A stretch of 64,000 nucleotides of DNA from Alteromonas sp. 5E99-2 (GTDB taxonomy: Bacteria; Pseudomonadota; Gammaproteobacteria; Enterobacterales; Alteromonadaceae). Positions 57,877 to 64,000 of the stretch are shown piece after piece. A program made the position numbers and the translations under genes. Where the stretch lies: assembly GCF_017368475.1 (NCBI RefSeq), contig NZ_JAFNJE010000004.1:186001-250000 (forward strand). The letters are read 5' to 3'. The stretch's first letter is position 1. The number at the start of each line of letters is the position of its first letter. The notes under the pieces were generated by a model. The model was not told where the DNA came from and searched no databases. It saw only the letters and a list, made by a program, of their open reading frames with translations.

Positions 57877-60228
57877 TTAGTTTTTCGTCGTTTTCCATGA
57901 TTCAACAGGGTTAGCCAAGGCTAAATCAAGTACTTCATCAATCCATTGAACAGGATGAATACTAAGATCCTGTTTAACATTATCCGGGATTTCTTCCAGA
58001 TCTCGTGCGTTATCTTTTGGAATAACAACAATTTTTGTCCCACCACGGTGGGCAGCTAAGAGTTTTTCTTTTAACCCCCCAATAGCAAGTACCTCACCTC
58101 GTAGGGTAATTTCACCTGTCATTGCAACATCACAGCGAACAGGGTTGCCCGTTAGTGACGAGACCAACGCTGTGCACATTCCAATCCCTGCACTTGGCCC
58201 ATCTTTGGGCGTAGCACCCTCAGGAACGTGTACGTGTATATCTCTTTTTTCGTAGAAATCGTCGTTAATTCTTAATTTCTCAGCTCTACTTCGTACCACC
58301 GTCATAGCAGTTTGAATTGATTCTTGCATAACATCGCCCAACGAACCTGTGAAGGTTGTTTTTCCTTTACCCGGTACAGATGTTGTTTCAATCGTAAGCA
58401 GATCACCGCCGACTTGCGTCCATGCTAAACCTGTTACTTGGCCGATTTGATTATTGTCTTCAGCTTTTCCATAATCGAAACGTTGGACACCTAGGTAATC
58501 TTTTAGATTCTTATCATCAACAACGACTTTTTCATTGCTCTTTTTCAGCAAAATCGATTTAACCGCTTTTCTGCAGATTTTTGAGATCTCTCGTTCCAGA
58601 CTTCTAACACCTGCTTCACGAGTGTAATAACGAACAATACCAATTAATGCTGAATCAGTGACTTCCAATTCGCTAGGCTTCAGTCCATTACGCTCTATTT
58701 GTTTGCTTAGCAAATGGCGTTTGGCAATATTGAGTTTTTCATCTTCCGTATATCCAGACAGCCTGATAACTTCCATTCTATCTAATAGCGGCCCCGGAAT
58801 GTCCATACTGTTAGATGTCGCAACAAACATAACATCAGATAAGTCGTAATCCACTTCAAGGTAATGGTCGCTAAACGCGCTATTTTGCTCTGGATCAAGC
58901 ACTTCAAGCAAGGCTGAAGAAGGGTCTCCACGCATGTCAGATGACATTTTGTCAATTTCATCTAACAAGAAAAGTGGGTTTTTAACGCCAACTTTCGCCA
59001 TTTTCTGTACTAATTTACCGGGCAAGGAGCCAATATAAGTACGGCGATGGCCACGTATTTCAGCTTCATCACGCACGCCACCTAATGCCATACGAATGTA
59101 TTTACGGCCAGTCGCTTTTGCAATTGACTGCCCCAAAGACGTTTTCCCTACTCCCGGAGGTCCAACTAAACACAAAATAGGGCCTTTTAGTTTTTTGACC
59201 CTTTGTTGAACTGCGAGATATTCTAAAATCCGTTCTTTTACTTTATCTAATCCGAAATGATCGGCATCAAGAATTTTTTCTGCTCGAGGGAGATCTTTTT
59301 TAACCGCACTGCGCTTTGTCCAAGGAACGTTTGAAAGCCAATCTATATAACTTCTCACTACAGTAGCTTCTGCAGACATTGGCGACATCATTTTAAGCTT
59401 TTGCAGCTCTGCGGTAGCTTTTTCTTCTGCTTCTTTTGGCATTTTCGCATCAGCGATTTTCTTTGCTAACGCTTCAAATTCGTCTGGTGCTTCATCCATG
59501 TCACCCAGTTCTTTTTGAATGGCCTTCATTTGCTCATTCAAATAGTATTCTCGCTGACTTTTCTCCATTTGCTTTTTAACGCGAGTACGGATTTTCTTTT
59601 CTACTTGAAGAAGGTCTATTTCCCCTTCCATCAATGCCATCAGATACTCAAGACGCTCATTGATGCCTTTCATTTCTAACACTTTTTGCTTTTCGGCTAG
59701 CTTTAAAGGCATATGTGCGGCCATGGTGTCAGCCAGTCTCGCGGCGTCTTCAATGCCATTAAGTGAAGTCAAAACCTCAGGAGGAATCTTTTTGTTTAGT
59801 TTTACATAGCCTTCAAACTGAGATACCGCAGAACGAATGAGCACTTCTTGCTCAGCTTCAGGCAACGGAGCATCATCGAGCTCTTCAACCTCTGCCATAA
59901 AGAAAGGCTCTAATTGAGAGAAAGACTCTATAGTTGCTCGCACGCTTCCTTCAACGAGCACTTTAACGGTGCCATCTGGCAACTTTAACAATTGTAAAAT
60001 AGTGGCAACGGTACCCACTTGGAATACGTCATCGGACGTTGGTTCATCAACGCCTGCATCTTTTTGTGCAACGAGAAAAATGTGTTTATCCGCATCCATT
60101 GCTGCTTCTAAACATTTAATGGATTTTTCCCTGCCCACAAACAAAGGAATGACCATGTGTGGATATACAACTACGTCGCGCAATGCCAGAACGGGCATTT
60201 CAGTGCGATTATCTCGCTCTTTCGTCAT
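57877..60228 (-). CDS. lon: Lon ATP-dependent protease
   Basis: Lon is the AAA+ serine protease that degrades misfolded and regulatory proteins. It has an N-terminal substrate domain, Walker A ([11 protein letters not shown]), Walker B (FLLDEIDKM), and the proteolytic Ser in [16 protein letters not shown] with its Lys partner in [18 protein letters not shown]. Length 783 is standard. A heat-shock-type promoter lies just upstream. The tig-clpP-clpX-lon-hupB order is intact. Confidence 0.97.
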   Translation of the reverse strand: MTKERDNRTEMPVLALRDVVVYPHMVIPLFVGREKSIKCLEAAMDADKHIFLVAQKDAGVDEPTSDDVFQVGTVATILQLLKLPDGTVKVLVEGSVRATIESFSQLEPFFMAEVEELDDAPLPEAEQEVLIRSAVSQFEGYVKLNKKIPPEVLTSLNGIEDAARLADTMAAHMPLKLAEKQKVLEMKGINERLEYLMALMEGEIDLLQVEKKIRTRVKKQMEKSQREYYLNEQMKAIQKELGDMDEAPDEFEALAKKIADAKMPKEAEEKATAELQKLKMMSPMSAEATVVRSYIDWLSNVPWTKRSAVKKDLPRAEKILDADHFGLDKVKERILEYLAVQQRVKKLKGPILCLVGPPGVGKTSLGQSIAKATGRKYIRMALGGVRDEAEIRGHRRTYIGSLPGKLVQKMAKVGVKNPLFLLDEIDKMSSDMRGDPSSALLEVLDPEQNSAFSDHYLEVDYDLSDVMFVATSNSMDIPGPLLDRMEVIRLSGYTEDEKLNIAKRHLLSKQIERNGLKPSELEVTDSALIGIVRYYTREAGVRSLEREISKICRKAVKSILLKKSNEKVVVDDKNLKDYLGVQRFDYGKAEDNNQIGQVTGLAWTQVGGDLLTIETTSVPGKGKTTFTGSLGDVMQESIQTAMTVVRSRAEKLRINDDFYEKRDIHVHVPEGATPKDGPSAGIGMCTALVSSLTGNPVRCDVAMTGEITLRGEVLAIGGLKEKLLAAHRGGTKIVVIPKDNARDLEEIPDNVKQDLSIHPVQWIDEVLDLALANPVESWKTTKN

Positions 60229-60270
60229 GCGTATTCTCTAAACTGATTAATTAAATATGATTATGGCTAT

Positions 60271-60300
60271 ATATATGGGGGTTGTCACAAAAAGTTCAAT
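60271..60300 (-). promoter_or_regulatory. Candidate sigma-32 heat-shock promoter of lon
   Basis: On the minus strand, ATTGAAC (60300-60294) matches the -35 CTTGAAA core, and CCCCATATAT (60280-60271) matches the -10 CCCCATNTA. The spacing of about 13-14 bases fits sigma-32. Transcription would start near 60265, about 37 bases before the lon ATG at 60228. lon is a known heat-shock gene in E. coli. Confidence 0.65.
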
Positions 60301-60301
60301 A

Positions 60302-60327
60302 AAAAAAAGGCCCAAAATGGGCCTTTT
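60302..60327 (-). terminator. Rho-independent terminator of clpX
   Basis: AAAAGGCCC (60305-60313) pairs with GGGCCTTTT (60319-60327) around a 5-base loop; read on the minus strand it runs into eight T residues (60308-60301). It lies directly after the clpX stop and just upstream of the lon promoter, so lon is transcribed mainly from its own promoter. Confidence 0.9.
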
Positions 60328-60330
60328 GTA

Positions 60331-61608
60331 TTAGCTGTCTGACGCAGCGCGTTTTTCAGCGTTGTCGTAAATAAGGATAGGTTTCGACTCTCCCTTAATT
60401 ACTGTCTCATCAATAACCACTTTACTGACATCTTCCATAGAAGGAAGGTCGTACATAGTATCAAGCAAAACAGCTTCAACAATCGAACGCAACCCACGAG
60501 CACCAGTCTTACGCTCCATTGCCTTTTTAGCAATCGCGGCAAGGGCATCATCTCTGAATTCGAGTTCGGTTTTATCAAGAGCAAACAAGGCACCATATTG
60601 TTTCGTTATGGCGTTTTTAGGCTCTTTCAATATTTGAATGAGTGCATCTTCACTCAACTCTTCCAAGCTGGTCACTATAGGTAATCTACCGATAAACTCG
60701 GGAATTAATCCATATTTAACCAAATCTTCTGGCTCTACTTGCTTGAACAGCTCACCGACAACTTGTTTAGATTCGCTATTTTTTACTTGAGCTCCGAAAC
60801 CAATACCTGTGCCAGTACTCGCGCGTTGTTCAATTACTTTGTCTAAACCAGCAAATGCGCCACCACAAACAAATAAAATCTTTGAAGTGTCTACTTGCAA
60901 AAATTCTTGCTGAGGATGCTTCCGGCCACCTTGTGGAGGAACAGACGCAATAGTCCCTTCAATAAGCTTCAATAAGGCTTGTTGAACACCTTCGCCCGAT
61001 ACATCACGAGTAATAGATGGGTTGTCAGACTTACGAGAAATTTTGTCGATCTCATCGATATAAACAATACCGCGTTGTGCTTTTTCTACATCGTAGTCAC
61101 ACTTTTGCAGTAATTTTTGAATAATATTTTCTACGTCTTCCCCTACATAACCCGCTTCAGTCAATGTAGTTGCGTCAGCCATAGTAAAAGGAACGTCAAG
61201 CAATCTTGCTAGTGTTTCAGCAAGGAGGGTTTTACCACTACCTGTAGGACCAATAAGTAGAATATTACTTTTACCTAATTCTACACCTTCGTGAACGTCA
61301 CCATTTTTTAATCGTTTGTAGTGATTATACACAGCAACGGCAAGCACTTTCTTAGCGTGCTCTTGGCCAATGACGTAGTCGTCTAAGTGCGCATGAATCT
61401 CATGGGGACGGGGTAACTCATCTTGCTGTTGCTTGGGCGCAATTTCTTTAATTTCTTCGCGAATAATGTCATTGCACAATTCGACACACTCATCACAAAC
61501 AAATACCGACGGGCCCGCAATTAGCTTTCTTACTTCATGTTGGCTTTTACCACAAAACGAACAATACAATAGTTTGTTATCGCCATCGTTGTTTTCATTA
61601 TCACTCAT
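60331..61608 (-). CDS. clpX: ATP-dependent Clp protease ATP-binding subunit ClpX
   Basis: ClpX unfolds substrates for ClpP. The N-terminal C4 zinc finger ([17 protein letters not shown]), Walker A ([15 protein letters not shown]), Walker B ([11 protein letters not shown]) and the ClpP-binding IGF loop ([10 protein letters not shown]) are present in 425 residues. It lies 45 bases after clpP and forms the standard clpP-clpX unit. Confidence 0.97.
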   Translation of the reverse strand: MSDNENNDGDNKLLYCSFCGKSQHEVRKLIAGPSVFVCDECVELCNDIIREEIKEIAPKQQQDELPRPHEIHAHLDDYVIGQEHAKKVLAVAVYNHYKRLKNGDVHEGVELGKSNILLIGPTGSGKTLLAETLARLLDVPFTMADATTLTEAGYVGEDVENIIQKLLQKCDYDVEKAQRGIVYIDEIDKISRKSDNPSITRDVSGEGVQQALLKLIEGTIASVPPQGGRKHPQQEFLQVDTSKILFVCGGAFAGLDKVIEQRASTGTGIGFGAQVKNSESKQVVGELFKQVEPEDLVKYGLIPEFIGRLPIVTSLEELSEDALIQILKEPKNAITKQYGALFALDKTELEFRDDALAAIAKKAMERKTGARGLRSIVEAVLLDTMYDLPSMEDVSKVVIDETVIKGESKPILIYDNAEKRAASDS

Positions 61609-61653
61609 TTAAAATGCCTCTTACTCACTTTAGTGCAAATGGGATAGTAAATT

Positions 61654-62283
61654 CTATTTACCTAGCTCAGTATCAGAGCGATTGGTAAGCAATTGATCAA
61701 CTAATCCATATTCCATTGCTTCCGTTGCCGATAAGAAATTATCTCTGTCTGTATCGTTTGCAACTTTTTCATACGATTGGCCAGTATGTTCTGCTATTAA
61801 TCTATTTAATTTCTCTTTAATAGACAGTATTTCTTTGGCATGAATTTCAAAATCTGATGCTTGGCCTTGGAAGCCACCTAGAGGTTGATGAATCATCACT
61901 CTAGAATTAGGTAAACAATAACGCTTACCTTTTGCTCCACCAGAAAGTAAAAATGCGCCCATACTCGCAGCTTGCCCTACACAGACAGTCGCTACGTCAG
62001 GCTTAATAAATTTCATGGTGTCATAAATTGCCATTCCAGCTGTCACTGAACCACCAGGAGAGTTGATATACAAGTAAATATCTTTTTCTGGGTTTTCAGC
62101 TTCTAAAAATAGCATTTGCGCCACAATTAGATTTGCCATGTGGTCTTCGACTTGTCCAACAAGAAAAATAACATTTTCTTTTAAAAGTCGAGAGTAGATA
62201 TCGTAAGAACGCTCTCCTTTTGATGTTTGCTCAACAACCATAGGAACGAGTGCGTTTTGAATATCGAATGAAGATGTGGTCAT
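61654..62283 (-). CDS. clpP: ATP-dependent Clp protease proteolytic subunit ClpP
   Basis: ClpP forms the double-ring protease core. The catalytic Ser is in [11 protein letters not shown] and His in [11 protein letters not shown] start at ATG 62283 ([20 protein letters not shown]), with AGGA 5 bases upstream. The frame extends to a TTG at 62313, inside the tig terminator, which is unlikely. Length is 209, including the propeptide. Confidence 0.96.
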   Translation of the reverse strand: MTTSSFDIQNALVPMVVEQTSKGERSYDIYSRLLKENVIFLVGQVEDHMANLIVAQMLFLEAENPEKDIYLYINSPGGSVTAGMAIYDTMKFIKPDVATVCVGQAASMGAFLLSGGAKGKRYCLPNSRVMIHQPLGGFQGQASDFEIHAKEILSIKEKLNRLIAEHTGQSYEKVANDTDRDNFLSATEAMEYGLVDQLLTNRSDTELGK

Positions 62284-62311
62284 AACAGTCCTGAATGCGT
62301 TACTTAAAAAC

Positions 62312-62338
62312 AAAAATGCTCGGGTTACCCGAGCATTT
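62312..62338 (-). terminator. Terminator between tig and clpP
   Basis: AAATGCTCGGG (62314-62324) and CCCGAGCATTT (62328-62338) form an 11-bp stem with a 3-base loop; on the minus strand TTTGTTTTT follows. It lies between the tig stop and the clpP start, so clpP read-through is attenuated or clpP has its own promoter. Confidence 0.85.
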
Positions 62339-62346
62339 AAGCAGTT

Positions 62347-62386
62347 GGCCTAGGGAGAAGTCAAACTTCTCAGACAAATTTAGGCC
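62347..62386 (-). other. Nested inverted repeat at the tig stop codon
   Basis: The outer arms GGCCTA (62347-62352) and TAGGCC (62381-62386) enclose inner arms GAGAAG (62355-62360) and CTTCTC (62366-62371). The outer arm includes the tig stop codon (TAA, 62382-62380). This structure precedes the terminator at 62312 and makes a two-part 3' end. Its role is unknown; mRNA stability or processing is possible. Confidence 0.55.
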
Positions 62387-63684
62387 TGTTTGTTCATCAC
62401 TTCATCAAAAGATTTACTGACAACAGTGGTTTTTGCCTTTTCCATTACTAAAGTAATTGCTTGATCTTCAAGGGCAACATTACGCATTTGTTGCATAAGC
62501 TCTTCGTTACCTTTGTAGTAATCAACCACTTCTTGAGGATCTTCGTATGCAGATGCAGACGTCTCAATAAGCTCCATTACTTTATCTTCATCTACTTTTA
62601 GTTCGTTTTGCTTGATAATCTCACCAAGTAACAAACCAATTGATACACGACGTTTCGCATTATCAGTGAAAAGTTCAGCTGGAAGGTCTGGAACATTTTG
62701 TCCGTTGCCTTGTTGTTCAAAGCGTTGCTTAGCTTGATCACGCAAAGCTTCAACTTCTTGGTCAACAAGAGCTTGAGGAACCGTTACATCGTTGCTATCG
62801 ATTAAAGAAGAAATGACTTTTTCTTTATTTTCAGCTTTTACTGTTTGGTCTAGTTCACGTTGCATGTTCTTGCGAACTTCAACATTCAAGGCTTCAACAC
62901 CGCCTTCTTCTACACCGAACAATTTCGCGAATTCTTCGTCAACGTCAGGTAATTTTTGACCTTCAACTTTCTTCACACTCACTGCGAACTGAGCATTTTT
63001 GCCTTTAAGGGCATCAGCGTGATAGTCGTCAGGGAAAGCAACATCAACGGTTACGTCTTCGCCTTTCTTAGCACCAACTAGTGGCTCTTCAAAGCCAGGG
63101 ATCATTCGGTTTTTACCAAGCTCTAGAGTAAAGTCTTCAGCTTTTCCACCTTCAAACTCTTCACCGTCAATGGTTCCTACGAAATCGATGATAACGCGAT
63201 CATCTTTTTTCGCTTTACGGCGTACTTCTTTCCATGTGGCGTGTTGCTTTTGCAACGTTTCCATCATGGTTTCCATATCTTTATCTTGAATTTCGACTTC
63301 AAGCTTTTCAACTTCAAGTGCATCTAAAGATTTAAGTTCAACTTCTGGGTAAACTTCAAATTTAGCAACAAACTCTAAATCTTGACCATCTACGTCTTTC
63401 ACTAACTCGAAAGATGGCATACCTGCTGGATTAATTTTTTCTTGGACTACAGCTTGATAAAAATTACGCTGCATTACGTCACCAGCAACTTCTTGGCGAA
63501 CTGCTTGGCCAAAACGCTTTTTAATTACGCTAACAGGCACTTTTCCAGGGCGGAAGCCATTAATACGTTGGGTTTTTGCTAATTGTTGCAAACGTGATTT
63601 AACAGCTGAATCAACTGACTCTGCTGGAACAGTAATTGTAAGACGGCGTTCTAAACCTTGTGTCGTCTCAACGGAAACTTGCAT
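62380..63684 (-). CDS. tig: Trigger factor
   Basis: Trigger factor is the ribosome-bound chaperone that meets nascent chains. The N-terminal ribosome-binding loop (NGFRPGKVP), the FKBP-type isomerase domain (about 160-245) and the helical C-terminal chaperone domain are all present in 434 residues. It is first in tig-clpP-clpX-lon. Confidence 0.97.
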   Translation of the reverse strand: MQVSVETTQGLERRLTITVPAESVDSAVKSRLQQLAKTQRINGFRPGKVPVSVIKKRFGQAVRQEVAGDVMQRNFYQAVVQEKINPAGMPSFELVKDVDGQDLEFVAKFEVYPEVELKSLDALEVEKLEVEIQDKDMETMMETLQKQHATWKEVRRKAKKDDRVIIDFVGTIDGEEFEGGKAEDFTLELGKNRMIPGFEEPLVGAKKGEDVTVDVAFPDDYHADALKGKNAQFAVSVKKVEGQKLPDVDEEFAKLFGVEEGGVEALNVEVRKNMQRELDQTVKAENKEKVISSLIDSNDVTVPQALVDQEVEALRDQAKQRFEQQGNGQNVPDLPAELFTDNAKRRVSIGLLLGEIIKQNELKVDEDKVMELIETSASAYEDPQEVVDYYKGNEELMQQMRNVALEDQAITLVMEKAKTTVVSKSFDEVMNKQA

Positions 63685-63795
63685 GCTTCTACCTCAATAC
63701 TTGTGCTGCTTCGCACAATCTATACGTGTTAAACAGGCTTAAACGTATGGTAATTATTTTTCACCATAGCCTGTAGCGGATAAAAATGACGCAGC

Positions 63796-63824
63796 ATTAT
63801 AGCCACACTCTATAGGGAAGTCTA
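63796..63824 (-). promoter_or_regulatory. Candidate sigma-70 promoter of tig
   Basis: On the minus strand, TATAAT (63801-63796) is a perfect -10 and TAGACT (63824-63819) a 4/6 -35, with a 17-base spacer. The transcript would have a leader of about 105 bases before the tig ATG (63684). Confidence 0.6.
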
Positions 63825-63901
63825 TCAGGAGTTTATATTAGACTTACGGAACCGTAATAATTGAGAATAAATGATTGAAAATTCGACCTAAAATCAAACG
63901 A

Positions 63902-63978
63902 TGGTCGGTGAGACAGGATTCGAACCTGCGACCCCTTGGACCCAAACCAAGTGCGCTACCAAGCTGCGCCACTCACCG
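63902..63978 (-). tRNA. tRNA-Pro(UGG)
   Basis: The 77-base gene includes an encoded CCA. The acceptor stem pairs 63972-63978 with 63906-63912 (CGGTGAG/CTCACCG), and the T arm GTTCGAATC is intact. The anticodon loop is TTTGGGA, so the anticodon is TGG (proline, UGG). The gene lies about 218 bases upstream of tig and is on the same strand. Confidence 0.95.
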
Positions 63979-64000
63979 AGACATGATTGATCTTTAGATA

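Noticed and set aside
63835-63860. TTACGG/CCGTAA palindrome downstream of tRNA-Pro as a terminator
   Set aside because: The stem has only six pairs with essentially no loop and no T-tract.

Overview
The window looks like a chromosomal segment of a marine gammaproteobacterium of the Alteromonadales (Alteromonadaceae-like: Alteromonas, Paraglaciecola or Glaciecola type). The reasons are low-to-moderate GC, a PomA-type sodium-driven flagellar stator gene, and several conserved gene orders typical of this class: xseB-ispA-dxs, nrdR-ribD-ribE-ribB-ribH-nusB-thiL-pgpA, rpoE-rseABC-lepA-lepB-rnc-era, ribF-ileS-lspA-fkpB-ispH and tig-clpP-clpX-lon-hupB-ppiD. The species call is inference from gene content, not a database match. 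I see no prophage, insertion sequence, integrase or CRISPR array.

Layout. 1-3.4 kb: the 5' end of pomA (minus) with a flagellar-sigma promoter, then the isoprenoid operon xseB-ispA-dxs. 3.4-10.5 kb: one long minus-strand operon, glyA-nrdR-ribD-ribE-ribBX-ribH-nusB-thiL-pgpA. The ribB gene is fused to a GTP cyclohydrolase II-like domain that lacks the zinc cysteines. 10.6-13.5 kb: a stand-alone lpxD-like gene and the divergent translational ATPase gene ettA. 13.6-17.5 kb is an accessory island: a 2TM protein, two tandem YbjQ-family genes, a membrane M48 metalloprotease that seems to use a CTG start, and a Deg9-like secreted serine protease. The last four form a tight, overlapping operon. 17.5-24 kb: radA, a large double-PilZ protein, serB, ahpA/ytjB and a TatD-family hydrolase. 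24-25.3 kb: a solitary glycosyltransferase.

25.4-33.2 kb: pdxH, era, rnc, lepB, lepA, rseC, rseB, rseA and rpoE, with a candidate sigma-E autoregulatory promoter. pdxH stands where recO-pdxJ is usual. 33.3-38 kb: nadB, a MaoC-like gene, an abnormally short ygfX, sdhE, ygfZ and a slyD-like gene. 38-39.2 kb: nadE-glnB, an operon linking NAD synthesis and nitrogen sensing. 39.3-42.2 kb: five type IV prepilin-like genes, with no pilY1. One is a FimT-like protein carrying the GRxR DNA-binding signature. 42.3-46.7 kb: a TonB-dependent receptor and a TPR-sulfotransferase in one transcription unit. 47-54.5 kb: ispH, fkpB, lspA, ileS, ribF and murJ. 54.6-55.3 kb: rpsT (TTG start) and a 56-codon membrane protein gene. 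55.3-63.7 kb: the protein-quality block ppiD, hupB, lon (heat-shock promoter), clpX, clpP and tig. A tRNA-Pro(UGG) lies at the right edge.

Most of the window is housekeeping. The best candidates for undescribed biology are the YbjQ-YbjQ-M48-Deg9 operon, the compact minor-pilin cluster with a FimT-type DNA-binding pilin, the receptor/TPR-sulfotransferase pair, the PilZ protein, the nadE-glnB pairing, and several structured non-coding stretches (hairpin downstream of ispH, palindrome over the hupB promoter, nested hairpin at the tig stop). All promoter and hairpin calls were made by eye from consensus motifs.
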